Shown piece by piece: positions 8,357-17,165 of a stretch of 64,000 bases of DNA (the first letter of the stretch is position 1; each line of letters starts with the position of its first letter). The stretch covers positions 62,001-126,000 of the forward strand of contig JANQLO010000019.1 in assembly GCA_028280505.1 (NCBI GenBank), in the 5' to 3' direction. The position numbers were made by a program, and so were the translations under genes. Source of the DNA: Chromatiales bacterium (GTDB lineage: Bacteria; Pseudomonadota; Gammaproteobacteria; Chromatiales; Chromatiaceae). The notes beneath the pieces were generated by a model. It was not told the origin of the DNA. It did not search any database and was given only the letters and a program-made list of their open reading frames with translations.

Positions 8357-9886
8357 ATGTGCCGGTCTAACAACCACACGCACGGCAACCGGACTTCAAC
8401 GTATGGATCATCGATGACCGACGATGGTCAACCGTTACGATTCACCATCGAACTGGATAGCGCAACAGCCCGCATACGTGTTTTGGATTACACATCCGGT
8501 GATGTGCTCACCGAGTTCGACGAACAAACCCGTCGAACACTGCTGGCCGAAAGTGACGATGAGTCAGTCAGTGCCACCGCTTTGAGCAAAGCAGTTCTGA
8601 ATATGGTGCGACCCACGCATGCACCGGAACCGCTCACCTATGGCCTGACCTCACAAATGCCCGAAGAGCAGCAGGTTGCGGAAAGCGGCCAATGCAATCG
8701 CCGCAAGACACGGCGCAAGCTCTGGGAGCTCGCGCATAAGCTGCACTGCCCGGTCATCGGTACCTGTCTCGATACCGATGAGCTACGCCAAATCGCACGC
8801 AAGGCAGGGGCCAAACCCAGCGGCGTGCTAACCGACTACGACGTCCACCTTAGCTTCGTGTCGGCGGCCGATGACAAGAATCCGTTGTCACTTGCCGCAC
8901 ATAAAGCGCTGGACAAAAAGTACGCGAGCCAGGTCAAACGCTTTAGCCGCGCCAAGACCTTGGAGCAACTCACGGAGTTATGGGAAGAAGGCCTCGCCCG
9001 GGGCGAGGCGCCCAGTGCACTCTGGGCCACATTGACACACCCTGCTTGTGACGATGCCCTGAAAGCTCGCACATTCGAAGAGATCCATATGCTGTCGCAC
9101 CAGATCGGTGCCGGGCAGCGTGCCGATCTCAAACGGCTAAAAGAGGCCGAAGCGGAATTACAGACCCTGCAACGCGACTTCGATGCCGCACAGAAGCGCC
9201 ATTGGTGCCAGCTTGAAGAGCGCGAGCACCGAATCTCCGTGCTCGAAAGGGAACTCAACGAGGCCAATCAACACTGTCGAGGGCTGCTCAAAACCGAGTC
9301 ACAATTACGCCACGATATCGCTGAAATACGCACGCACAGTAGCCAGCAACACATTGATGAATTGACTGACAGCCTGGCCAATCACGAACACCGGTTAACT
9401 GTTCTCCGGCATCGAGCCGAAACGCTCGAATCCGCGCTGACTGCCGCCGAGCAAGAAGCCGCCCAATTGCAATCCGAAAATGCAGAACTGACAGCTGAAT
9501 GCGCCGCCATGGAAGGCTTCATTACGCAGTCACTGGATGTCTGTGACGCCTGCGAAAAACCTGATTACGAGGACAACCCGGATCTCGGCGGTCGCCGTAT
9601 CCTCTGTGTCGGAGGCCGTAGCCGCCTGATAGATCAATATCGTGAACTGGTGACACGCTTCAATGGACGCTTCGAACACTATGACGGCGGTATCGAAGAC
9701 AACCGTCAACGCCTGTACGCGCTGCTATCGTCCGCCGATGCCGTGGTCTGTGCGACAGATAACGTCAGCCACGATGCCTACTATCGGCTAAAACGGTATT
9801 GTAAGCGCAGCGAGACACCACACGTATTCCTACGCAGTTCAGGCATCTCCTCATTCACCCGTGCACTTTATGGCATGGCGCCCTGA
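8357..9886 (+). CDS. DUF2325-domain protein with coiled coil
   Basis: A 509-residue cytoplasmic protein. Residues 250-395 form a long heptad-rich coiled coil with many Glu/Gln/Leu. The C-terminal 95 residues are a DUF2325 domain: RRILCVGGRSRLIDQYR, HYDGGIED, SADAVVCATDNVSHDA and a final SSGISSFTRAL. DUF2325 proteins are of unknown biochemical function and recur near hemP and FeoA-like genes. The CDACEKPDYEDN segment just before that domain has two cysteines that could bind metal, which is an inference. ATG 8357 lies six bases after the preceding stop; ATG 8414 is an alternative start. Neither has a good ribosome-binding site. Confidence 0.85.
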   Translation: MCRSNNHTHGNRTSTYGSSMTDDGQPLRFTIELDSATARIRVLDYTSGDVLTEFDEQTRRTLLAESDDESVSATALSKAVLNMVRPTHAPEPLTYGLTSQMPEEQQVAESGQCNRRKTRRKLWELAHKLHCPVIGTCLDTDELRQIARKAGAKPSGVLTDYDVHLSFVSAADDKNPLSLAAHKALDKKYASQVKRFSRAKTLEQLTELWEEGLARGEAPSALWATLTHPACDDALKARTFEEIHMLSHQIGAGQRADLKRLKEAEAELQTLQRDFDAAQKRHWCQLEEREHRISVLERELNEANQHCRGLLKTESQLRHDIAEIRTHSSQQHIDELTDSLANHEHRLTVLRHRAETLESALTAAEQEAAQLQSENAELTAECAAMEGFITQSLDVCDACEKPDYEDNPDLGGRRILCVGGRSRLIDQYRELVTRFNGRFEHYDGGIEDNRQRLYALLSSADAVVCATDNVSHDAYYRLKRYCKRSETPHVFLRSSGISSFTRALYGMAP

Positions 9887-9890
9887 TCGT

Positions 9891-10148
9891 ATGAGCGACA
9901 AGTATGCACCTTATCCGCTCAGTGCCACCTTACCCGGTATCGACGTCTACATCACGGAGGTCACTGCGCCTCTGGCCGCCGAACGCTTGGAAAACCTCGG
10001 CGTTTGGATCGGTGACTGCCTGAATGTCGGCCGACTGACTCGCCACGGCGTATTTGTGACCGCCGCCAACCGCGCGCCTATATTGCTACCGCAACATCTT
10101 GCCCGATCGATCATGGTCCGACGACGCAATACGGCCGACACGGGATAA
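9891..10148 (+). CDS. Stand-alone FeoA-domain protein, first of a tandem pair
   Basis: An 85-residue protein starting at ATG 9891, five bases after the DUF2325 stop; an in-frame ATG at 9870 is possible. The second half follows the FeoA SH3-like pattern: LENLGVWIGDCLNVGRL, HGVFVTAANRAPILLPQHLARSIMV. FeoA normally supports the FeoB ferrous-iron channel, but no feoB is present in the window. Together with the next gene it forms an isolated FeoA pair tied to DUF2325 and hemP, so a regulatory or adaptor role is more likely than direct transport. Confidence 0.78.
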   Translation: MSDKYAPYPLSATLPGIDVYITEVTAPLAAERLENLGVWIGDCLNVGRLTRHGVFVTAANRAPILLPQHLARSIMVRRRNTADTG

Positions 10149-10153
10149 AGCCT

Positions 10154-10423
10154 GTGATCATACAAACCCGGGCCGACAAAGCATCGAAACGCAAGCGCCT
10201 CAGCGAGGTGCTGACCGGCGAACGTGCCGTCATTGTGTGTTCGGAAAGTCCGATCATCGATCGGCGCATGATGGTGCTCGGCCTGATCGACGGCGTGGAA
10301 ATCGAAATCGAGACCCGAGGCAGACGCGGTGATCTAATTCTCGTTACCGAAGGCAAACGTTTCCATATCCTTTCCCACTACGCCAACAAGATCTGGGTCG
10401 ACCCAATCTTCGCGAGCCAGTAG
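10154..10423 (+). CDS. Stand-alone FeoA-domain protein, second of a tandem pair
   Basis: An 89-residue protein with a GTG start at 10154, six bases after the previous stop. It is a clearer FeoA match than its neighbour: LSEVLTGERAVIV, RRMMVLGLIDGVEIEIETRG and HILSHYANKIWV follow the usual order of FeoA strands. FeoA domains are small SH3-like modules that act with FeoB or as C-terminal parts of iron regulators. It ends the hemP/DUF2325 string; a perfect eight-base-pair inverted repeat overlaps its stop. Confidence 0.82.
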   Translation: MIIQTRADKASKRKRLSEVLTGERAVIVCSESPIIDRRMMVLGLIDGVEIEIETRGRRGDLILVTEGKRFHILSHYANKIWVDPIFASQ

Positions 10424-10446
10424 GATCTGAAACACAGCTCAGATCC
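10423..10446 (+). repeat. Inverted repeat at the end of the hemP/FeoA string
   Basis: GGATCTGA and TCAGATCC form a perfect eight-base-pair stem around an eight-base loop directly at the stop codon. There is no T-run behind it, so it is not a standard terminator, but it could protect the 3' end of the message. Confidence 0.45.
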
Positions 10447-10823
10447 AAGCACTCCAGTCAAGATTTTCTGATCGAACAAGATGTGGCCGTAGATTTCACA
10501 TCGGCAACCCCAACCACTCGCGATGACCTGGACAAAAGTCGATTCGGGCCAAATTTTCCCCAATACAACGCATTCACGTATCCGAGCGACAGAAAATCAG
10601 CCCGTGCCAAATCATTTGAGCTTCAAATAAAAATTTCAATAAATCAATTAGTTAAATAAAATTTTAATAGCAGATTCAATAACTCGATTACGCAATATCG
10701 GCTGATGCCCGAAAAACCTTAATGCGAATCGTTGCTATTTCGTTTTCCCTTTGCTAGATTACGCCGCAAGCGTCGTAGAGAAAGTTTTTCCGTACTGAAG
10801 TTACATGAACGTAGATTTAATCG
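10424..10823. other. AT-rich promoter region of the 20 kb pilus/imelysin block
   Basis: These 400 bases hold no convincing gene. Around 10620-10690 the sequence is strongly AT-rich, unlike the coding DNA. A weak Fur-like site lies at 10724-10742 and the first gene of the block starts at 10824 or 10830. Confidence 0.55.
10724..10742. promoter_or_regulatory. Weak Fur-like site ahead of the 20 kb block
   Basis: The site gcgaatcgttgctatttcg shares GCGAAT, TT and TATT at the same spacing with the second hemP site (7749), but matches the classical Fur consensus at only about eight of 19 positions. It lies 80-100 bases upstream of the first gene. Confidence 0.4.
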
Positions 10824-11042
10824 ATGCCCATGGCCAAGAGCACAACCGAAAACAAGGAAATTCTTGAGAAGCTGCAACAGCTTTACCGAGAGATCTTTGC
10901 CCACGACGGTTACGGCGATCTGCGTGTCGAAATGCGCATCCTCCGCCGTGGGCAAAAAGAAGTGATCATCCATTGCGGCAAACAGTATCGCTATGTCGTG
11001 GATTATGAATCCAACGCACTGATTGCCGAACAATCGAGCTGA
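10824..11042 (+). CDS. Small protein, paralogue of the one that closes the block at 30324
   Basis: A 72-residue protein (ATG 10824; ATG 10830 is equally possible). The pattern ILEKLQQLYREIFAHDGYGD, then LRVEMRILRRGQKEVIIHCGKQYRYVV is shared almost position by position with the protein at 30324-30725 (helix, HEGYGD, RLLNR, GKEYRYQV). The predicted fold is one helix followed by three strands. No known family was recognised. Its place in front of the pilus-like genes, 83 bases behind a Fur-like site, suggests a regulatory or adaptor role for the block. Confidence 0.72.
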   Translation: MPMAKSTTENKEILEKLQQLYREIFAHDGYGDLRVEMRILRRGQKEVIIHCGKQYRYVVDYESNALIAEQSS

Positions 11043-11294
11043 GGGGAGCTATCGGTTCGACAAAAAATCCTGGTTTCATACCTCACCAGGTACAACCGAT
11101 GGCCAAGGTCGGCAATCGAGGCTCCCGGGCAGGGAAGCCACCTCTTTCAGACGACGGCGAGGGGCCGTGTCGAAGAATCGGTGCGATGTGCGCGGCGCGC
11201 ATGCACCAAAACTAGAAGACAGACACAAACCCCAGGCACATGGTCCCCCGCGGGCGGGGAGATGCGGCCGACAGATTGAAAGAGAGACATCTTG

Positions 11295-12347
11295 ATGAAC
11301 ATGAAATCTATCCTGAAGCACTTCGACCGTATCGAAGCGTCTTCTATCACCGATGCCAAAACCGCTAAACGCGTCGCCAAACTACAGGCCAAGCGTAAGC
11401 AGGGTGGCTTCACGCTGCTGGAACTCCTGGTCGTCGTCGCCATCCTGGCCGCAATCGCCGGTACCGCCACCATCGCACTGCAAGACACCGACGCACGTGC
11501 ATCGGCCGCCGCGCACGTGGCTATGATGGACGAACTCAACGAGGGTATTCGTACCTATCGGGTGTTGAACAAAAACACCTACCCGACCAACTTCGATTCC
11601 TTGATCGAGACCACGTCCAATGACACCTCCTTCACCGGTGCCGCACTCATCGACATCGCCGCACTCGAGGATCTACAGGCCGTTACGCTGACCGTGGACG
11701 CCGCCGAGCGTATGTCGGACATCGGCATCAACGGTTTGATGGTCGCACACAACGATGCTGGTTCAAACCCGGACGGCGACGGCGATTGCTCGGACTTTGC
11801 CGGCCTGATCGCCAGCCGGGGCAACGCGGTGGTTGCCGGCAACATCTTCCTGACACCGGCCGCCAACGGTTGCGGCTACCAGTGGCAGAACATCGACAGT
11901 GACGATACAACCGACGGTTTCCAGCTCAACGGCACCCCCAGCGTCATGATCTGGAACGGCGGCTATGAGCGCATCCTCGGCTTCGACGGTATCGCGATGG
12001 ACGCCCAGATGACCGCGGACGCAGACGGCAATTACACCACCTTCACCGCGGATGCCGACGATGACACGGCCGATCCGATCGTGCTGATGGCGGTCGGTCT
12101 CGGCCCGTCATCCAACCTGTTCAACGCCAATGAACTCGGTGGCCTGACCTCGGTGCCGGTTTACCGCCACGTATCCGAAACCGAGTACAACCGTTTCATC
12201 GCACTGTTCAATATCGGCACCTTCGTTACCGGCGGTATCACCTACACCCCGGCCGACCAGGTGACCCTGGTAACCATCATCGATGGTGCCGGCGACACCA
12301 AGGAAGAGGAATTGGGCGAGTGGGACGGCACGCGTAACACCATCTAA
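11295..12347 (+). CDS. Large pilin/pseudopilin with long leader (GspG-like)
   Basis: A 350-residue prepilin. ATG 11295 follows AGAGAG. The type IV prepilin signal is clear: GG at residues 37-38, then FTLLELLVVVAILAAIAG with Phe at +1 and Glu at +5, so a prepilin peptidase should cut after residue 38. The leader is unusually long (38 residues against 5-20). The mature protein of 312 residues is over twice the size of GspG and has Asp-rich loops such as DADGNYTTFTADADDD that may bind calcium. A terminator follows the gene, as expected for a major subunit that is made in excess. No prepilin peptidase gene lies in the window. Confidence 0.85.
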   Translation: MNMKSILKHFDRIEASSITDAKTAKRVAKLQAKRKQGGFTLLELLVVVAILAAIAGTATIALQDTDARASAAAHVAMMDELNEGIRTYRVLNKNTYPTNFDSLIETTSNDTSFTGAALIDIAALEDLQAVTLTVDAAERMSDIGINGLMVAHNDAGSNPDGDGDCSDFAGLIASRGNAVVAGNIFLTPAANGCGYQWQNIDSDDTTDGFQLNGTPSVMIWNGGYERILGFDGIAMDAQMTADADGNYTTFTADADDDTADPIVLMAVGLGPSSNLFNANELGGLTSVPVYRHVSETEYNRFIALFNIGTFVTGGITYTPADQVTLVTIIDGAGDTKEEELGEWDGTRNTI

Positions 12348-12767
12348 CCCGATGGTTGGCTGAACGCCATCGTGTACCAGGCCACAAGGACGTGGCCGAT
12401 GCGAAATACACGCAGGTTTTCGTGTGACTCCAATTGGCCGGCTGGTCCGCCAGCCGGCATTTTTTCGACGCTTGCGATCAGATCATCACGCGCCGTATCG
12501 CTACACGGTGATCTGATCGGAGCCTTCGAAAGGCAAGCAAAAACAGGCAAAAGACGTCAAGGGGACGATGAATGCCGACTGTCGAAACCACATCTTCGGC
12601 AGCATAAAACCGGGCTTTGCGGACAATACCGCAACCGTGTGAAGACCATTCCGGCAAACGGTTCCCGACAACGGGCACGCATCGGAATCACGTGTCTTCA
12701 TTCACGCCATGGTTTCGTACCCTCCCCTGCGCGTCCGGCGCCATACGAAAGTGCCAAGAGAAAACCC
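12348..12767. other. Gap between first pilin gene and the rest of the operon
   Basis: This 420-base stretch has no supported gene. The reading frame of the next pilin is open through it but has no credible start before 12768. It contains the strong terminator at 12437-12465, so most transcripts of the first pilin gene should end here. Confidence 0.6.
12437..12465 (+). terminator. Intra-operon Rho-independent terminator
   Basis: A perfect nine-base-pair stem (GCCGGCTGG with CCAGCCGGC) with a TCCG loop is followed by a run of six T. It lies 90 bases behind the first pilin gene and should lower expression of the downstream machinery relative to that pilin. Confidence 0.85.
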
Positions 12768-13712
12768 GTGAAGCGCGTAACAACCTTCCAACAACCCGAC
12801 AACGGCCGAGTGGGCGTTCGCACTAAAGCGATAGGCCCGCGCTCGCGGCATGCCGGTTATAGCCTGCTGGAGTTGCTGGTAGTGGTCAGTATTCTGGTAG
12901 CGGTTGCCCTCATCGCCACGGGTTCGATGGACGGTGTGGATCGCGCCGCACAAGCGAATATCGTTAGTGCCGAAATGCTGGAAATCGCCAAGGCGATCAA
13001 GCAATTCAAGGCGGATACCGGCTACTACCCGGGTCAAGGGCCGTTCGCACTGCTGGAAGACGTCAATGTGGGGGCTTATACATGCGCCAATGATGCAGCC
13101 GACTCGCCAGGTGCCGTCGATATCGATGATCCGTCGATCGTTTCGCGCGCATGGTTCGAATCACCTGCAAACCTGGTTCAACTGCTCGAGAGACCGATAC
13201 TCTGTACCGGCCATCCACTCGCATGGCTCGCCGACGACTGGGATCCGGTCACCCGCCGAGGGTGGCGCGGCCCGTATCTGCAAACCCTGGGCGAGGGCTT
13301 CGTATCCATCGGCGATGACACCAACCCCGACGAGGCCTACGAAACCGGTGATCCGGAAATCGTCGCGACTGCGCAAATCGATGATGTTCCGGGGATTGCC
13401 GACCCTTTCGAGCACCGTCCTGTAAATGGACTCATGGCCTGGAGTGCCACACCGATCGCGGACGGCGGTATGCAACGCAAGGTGGCGGGCCGTCCTTATC
13501 TTGTGTTTCTCAACGATTACGGTGCCGGCGGTGGGATCGTCACATCGCTCGAACACCCTCGCATCGTCAGCATGGGGCCGGATGGCCTGTACGCCGGTTG
13601 CTATGACGATAACGGTGACGGCGACTGTAACGACCCGGGGGATGGAGAAAACCCATGTCTGCCCAACATCGACGGCGTAGAAACCGACGACATCATTCTG
13701 TGCCTGGAGTAG
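12768..13712 (+). CDS. Large pilin-like protein (second)
   Basis: A 314-residue protein. GTG 12768 is chosen because AAGAG lies just upstream and gives a 30-residue leader; an ATG further upstream would give an implausible leader of 160 residues. The prepilin signal reads AG, then YSLLELLVVVSILVAVALI with Glu at +5; Tyr at +1 is less common than Phe. The mature part begins with the usual helix (AEMLEIAKAIKQFKADTGYYP), as in GspG/PilE proteins, and ends in a loop with DDNGDGDCNDPGDGEN that looks like a calcium site. It is probably a minor subunit of the fibre. Confidence 0.82.
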   Translation: MKRVTTFQQPDNGRVGVRTKAIGPRSRHAGYSLLELLVVVSILVAVALIATGSMDGVDRAAQANIVSAEMLEIAKAIKQFKADTGYYPGQGPFALLEDVNVGAYTCANDAADSPGAVDIDDPSIVSRAWFESPANLVQLLERPILCTGHPLAWLADDWDPVTRRGWRGPYLQTLGEGFVSIGDDTNPDEAYETGDPEIVATAQIDDVPGIADPFEHRPVNGLMAWSATPIADGGMQRKVAGRPYLVFLNDYGAGGGIVTSLEHPRIVSMGPDGLYAGCYDDNGDGDCNDPGDGENPCLPNIDGVETDDIILCLE

Positions 13713-13716
13713 AACG

Positions 13717-14223
13717 ATGAAATCATCCCGCTTCTCCAATCCACTCAGTCGCATACTGCTGGCGGCTGGCGTCGGTCTATCGCTTGCGATCCTCGCGATC
13801 ATCGTAGAAGGCGCGGCGATATCGAAGCGTCCCGATCAGACCCTGACCGTGACATTCAAACCGATCGATATCGATCGATTCGTCGCCGAACAACGCCCCA
13901 CAAGAGAAGGATCGACGTCGCTGATGCAACCCAGCCCGGTGATTTTCGAGGCCGGCATCAAACAGTACCCGCATAAACGAAAAGTCACTTACATGTATAC
14001 GGTGCTCGAGTTCTTTCCCATGGCACCCCGCCCCGAGGTCAACCACCGTATGTTCGTCACCACACCCGGTGGCCACATCATGCCGGTATATGTCGACGAC
14101 AGCATCGTCGACTCGATCAAACGTCGCCTGAAGGAAGACGGCAAGCGCGTGAGCTTCTACGGCTACCACATGTACAACTACTCGAAGGGCCCAGCCATTC
14201 TCGTGACCGGGTTCCGCGAATAG
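13717..14223 (+). CDS. Membrane-anchored protein of the pilus block, unknown function
   Basis: A 168-residue protein starting at ATG 13717, four bases after the preceding stop. One transmembrane segment spans residues 12-32, with the rest predicted outside in the periplasm. The soluble part contains PHKRKVTYMYTVLEFFP, VTTPGGHIMPVYVD and VSFYGYHMYNYSKGPAILVTGF, suggesting a small beta-rich domain. No family was recognised. It lies between two pilin-like genes and is probably a structural or assembly component of the same machine. Confidence 0.72.
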   Translation: MKSSRFSNPLSRILLAAGVGLSLAILAIIVEGAAISKRPDQTLTVTFKPIDIDRFVAEQRPTREGSTSLMQPSPVIFEAGIKQYPHKRKVTYMYTVLEFFPMAPRPEVNHRMFVTTPGGHIMPVYVDDSIVDSIKRRLKEDGKRVSFYGYHMYNYSKGPAILVTGFRE

Positions 14224-14233
14224 ACAGGCCATC

Positions 14234-15388
14234 ATGATCGCGGCGCGTACTTTATCGACGACACAGAACGGCATGACCTTGCTGGAACTGCTGCTGGTCG
14301 TGACGATTCTTTCCGCGGTCGCCTTCATGTCGTTGGCGACGGTTACCGATAACACCAGCCAGGTGCGTTACGACGATACGCGCAACCGTATCGAGGCAGT
14401 GAAGCTGGCGGTAATAGGCGACCCCAACCGGACAATTAACGGAGAACCGGAGGTGCGCGGTTTCGTTGCCGATATGGGACGACTACCAAACAATCTGCAG
14501 GAGTTGATCAACCGTGAATACTGCTCAAATCCCCAGTATCCCGACAGCGGTTCGTGCACAGCTGCGACGGAAACATGGACCAGCCTGCCTGCGTATGCCT
14601 ACGACGCCGCTACGGGTATCTGGTCCGGGTGGAATGGCCCTTACCTGGCAGCCTCACCGGATTCGGACTACGCGAAGTATCGAGACGGCTGGGGAAACGA
14701 CGACGGCAGTAACGACTTTGGATGGAATTTTGCCCTCAACGCGGATGCACTGGAGCTACAAAGCCTGGGTTTGGACAACGCCACTGGCGGCTCGGACTAC
14801 GAAGCAGATTATCCTCCAGCCGGTTACGAGACCGTCGTTTATCAAAACGACTACCGTACACTGATCACGGATTCCAAGACTCCAACGCAGAACAACGATG
14901 GGACTGGTGGCCTCTCCATTGATTTCGGTGCACCCGTTCCATGCTGGCGCTGTTCGGATGGCATTTCCGTTAACAGATCTACTTGTGAAAGTAGCGGTAA
15001 TAGTTGGAGTACCGACACCACCATCACCGACAACGCGACATGCATCGCGGCCCCGGGGCAATGGCAACCATCCGAATCGATTTGTATGCGGATCACCTAC
15101 CGCAGTAACGGTGCACTCAGCACTTACGTGTCGTCAGGCCTTACCGGTAACCACACTTTGACTTGGAACGGCACCGTGCAAACAGCACGCTTTACTTTCG
15201 AAGACACAACGACTCCATTCGATGAAGACACCTATCTACCAATGGGACAAATGGCGTACCGGGTTTTCGAATATGACACGGGCACAAACACCTGCACGCC
15301 CAATGAATATCCCAAAGGCTCCGATTGGCGCCTATTCACGCTGGTACCCAAAACCGCCATACAGCCACTCAAGTGGGCAGTCAACTGA
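14234..15388 (+). CDS. Large pilin-like protein (third)
   Basis: A 384-residue protein with a 13-residue leader and a clear class III signal: G at 13, then MTLLELLLVVTILSAVAF with Glu at +5. The mature N-terminal helix is followed by DDTRNRIEAVKLAVIGDP and a PNNLQELINREYC segment as in GspG-like proteins. The C-terminal 250 residues contain six or more cysteines and many Thr/Ser/Gly, giving a large head domain, possibly an adhesin or tip subunit. The stop overlaps the ATG of the PilM-like gene (ATGA). Confidence 0.82.
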   Translation: MIAARTLSTTQNGMTLLELLLVVTILSAVAFMSLATVTDNTSQVRYDDTRNRIEAVKLAVIGDPNRTINGEPEVRGFVADMGRLPNNLQELINREYCSNPQYPDSGSCTAATETWTSLPAYAYDAATGIWSGWNGPYLAASPDSDYAKYRDGWGNDDGSNDFGWNFALNADALELQSLGLDNATGGSDYEADYPPAGYETVVYQNDYRTLITDSKTPTQNNDGTGGLSIDFGAPVPCWRCSDGISVNRSTCESSGNSWSTDTTITDNATCIAAPGQWQPSESICMRITYRSNGALSTYVSSGLTGNHTLTWNGTVQTARFTFEDTTTPFDEDTYLPMGQMAYRVFEYDTGTNTCTPNEYPKGSDWRLFTLVPKTAIQPLKWAVN

Positions 15389-16455
15389 TGAAAAACCCCA
15401 TCACCATTCTCAACAACATCCAGCTCGGCAAACCGAACAACCTGTTGGTACTGCACCACGACGGGTTCGTTCTGGAAGGTGTGGTGGTACATGCCGGTTT
15501 AACGGGTCAAGAAATCCAGGCCAGTGGTTCTTCACGTGCGATCGACTGGGTCACCGCAGTCGGTGAAGTATTGGAACAAATAAAAACCGCGGGCATCAAA
15601 AAGCCGCCAAAAAAAGCGATTCTGGTCACGGCATCGGCGATGTCGGCACTGATCGACCTGCCCGTGAACCCCGAACGACCGAGGGCACCGGAGCAAATGC
15701 GCGAAATGGTGCGTTGGGAACTCGAGCCGCTGTTCGCCCAACAGCATGAGCGCTGGTGCATCGGTTCCTTATTGATGGGGCGCGGTTACCTGGAACAGGA
15801 AAAACGTGCGGAGGTCATGAGCGAGGTACTGGCACGCAATGCGGCTTCCAACAACCGCATGACGGTACGCTTCGGCGAGGTCGCGCAGGGCCTCGGTTTT
15901 GTCACGCGTACACATATCGACGAATGCCTGTCGTTGCAGGAACGTCTGATACAACTCGATGACGAAGCCTGTTGCGGTTGGGCGGCTCAAAAACTCCCGG
16001 AAGACTTCGAGATCGACGACGAGGCGCCACGCTACCCATGGCTGGCGACAGGCATCGGTGACAACCTACGCAAACTGTGGGTAAAGGCCTGCCAACGCCA
16101 TAAGCTCTTTTTGCAGGCGATCTATCCCTCTCTCGGCGTCGGCTTCGAGTCCTTGGATACGAGCGACAACCGTGAAGAACTTTACATCGACATACAGCAA
16201 GAGCAGTTCGCCGTTCTACGCGGCCTACCCGGCGCATTGCGCACCTACCGCGTCGAAGATGCACAAGACGGTGAAATAATCCCCGAACAGATCGCCGGAC
16301 TTTGTCATGAAGAGATGCGCCCGGATATCACACGCATCACGCTCAATGCCGCACAGGCACGCTTCGATGTCGTGGCGCCGATGTTGCAGCAGCGCATGGA
16401 ACGTCCGGTCGTTCCGCCGCCGGGCGCGGACGCGGGCGGCAAGGTGGCTGCATGA
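15388..16455 (+). CDS. PilM/GspL-like cytoplasmic assembly protein
   Basis: A 355-residue soluble protein starting at ATG 15388, overlapping the previous stop by one base. Its place directly before PilN- and PilO-like genes, its length, and opening strands such as NLLVLHHDGFVLEGVVV fit the actin-like PilM / cytoplasmic GspL / MshI role: a platform that links the assembly ATPase to the inner-membrane ring. The typical PilM nucleotide motifs are not obvious, so the assignment depends mainly on gene order. Two neighbouring cysteines (DDEACCGWAA) are unusual. Confidence 0.62.
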   Translation: MKNPITILNNIQLGKPNNLLVLHHDGFVLEGVVVHAGLTGQEIQASGSSRAIDWVTAVGEVLEQIKTAGIKKPPKKAILVTASAMSALIDLPVNPERPRAPEQMREMVRWELEPLFAQQHERWCIGSLLMGRGYLEQEKRAEVMSEVLARNAASNNRMTVRFGEVAQGLGFVTRTHIDECLSLQERLIQLDDEACCGWAAQKLPEDFEIDDEAPRYPWLATGIGDNLRKLWVKACQRHKLFLQAIYPSLGVGFESLDTSDNREELYIDIQQEQFAVLRGLPGALRTYRVEDAQDGEIIPEQIAGLCHEEMRPDITRITLNAAQARFDVVAPMLQQRMERPVVPPPGADAGGKVAA

Positions 16456-17165
16456 GCAAAAGCCGGCCGGTACCACTCAAGCGCGTAACATCCGAAGTGC
16501 GTAATGACGTGCTCGGTGCATCGGCCCATGCCATGGGCCGGGCCGGTGGCAGCGGTCTGGCCGTACTGCAGGCCCAACCACCGGCGCCGCCGCTGTGGCG
16601 GCGCACCCACCTATACCCCTACCTGTTGTCGCTATTGGTCGTCGTCGGGCTGATCGGCTTCGAAATCACCATGCGCTTACAGATACAAGCCAACGAACAA
16701 CGCCTCGACGATCTCGAGACCGAATTCAGCCAACGACTACAGGTCACGCGGATGGCTCAGGCAACGGCCTCGGAAGCCAACAGATTGAAGGCTCAAACGA
16801 AATCCACCAGGAACACCGTTGCAAGCCTACGCGATCGTAAACAGGCACTGGACGGGTTGCTCGAACGTCAGCAATCCGCACCGGCAATGCTCGCTGCATT
16901 CCAGGAAGCGGTCACCGACGAAGTGATGTTGAGCGAGTTCGGCTATGACTCGGGCGGAGACGGCCTGTATTACATCTCGGCCTGGGCGTTGACCAATACC
17001 GCCGGTCAGTTGTTCGTCAACAATCTCGGTCGACATCTCACCCTGTGGAACCTGCGCGTACAGGATTATCGGATACGTACAGGCACCAATCGTTTCAAGG
17101 CATTGGGCTACGAAGTCGAGGTCTGGCTGAAAACATCGGCCAAACCGGGCGGGAAGGCATCCTGA
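16452..17165 (+). CDS. PilN-like inner-membrane assembly protein
   Basis: A 237-residue bitopic protein overlapping the PilM-like gene by four bases. Residues 1-50 are cytoplasmic and proline-rich, followed by one transmembrane segment (about 54-73, LSLLVVVGLIGFEITM), a coiled coil (75-145), and a periplasmic ferredoxin-like domain. This is the layout of PilN, the partner of PilM and PilO in the alignment complex of type IV pili and MSHA-like systems. The cytoplasmic arm is longer than the short PilN peptide that binds PilM. Confidence 0.7.
   Translation: MSKSRPVPLKRVTSEVRNDVLGASAHAMGRAGGSGLAVLQAQPPAPPLWRRTHLYPYLLSLLVVVGLIGFEITMRLQIQANEQRLDDLETEFSQRLQVTRMAQATASEANRLKAQTKSTRNTVASLRDRKQALDGLLERQQSAPAMLAAFQEAVTDEVMLSEFGYDSGGDGLYYISAWALTNTAGQLFVNNLGRHLTLWNLRVQDYRIRTGTNRFKALGYEVEVWLKTSAKPGGKAS

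Noticed and set aside
11043-11294. Possible cyclic-di-GMP riboswitch in the leader of the first pilin gene
   Set aside because: I looked for the GEMM core elements and did not find them. Only a short GC-rich hairpin is present and no structure could be supported.
12372-12767. Upstream extension of the second pilin frame from 12372
   Set aside because: It would give an implausible leader of about 160 residues crossing the terminator. The GTG at 12768 has a proper ribosome-binding site.
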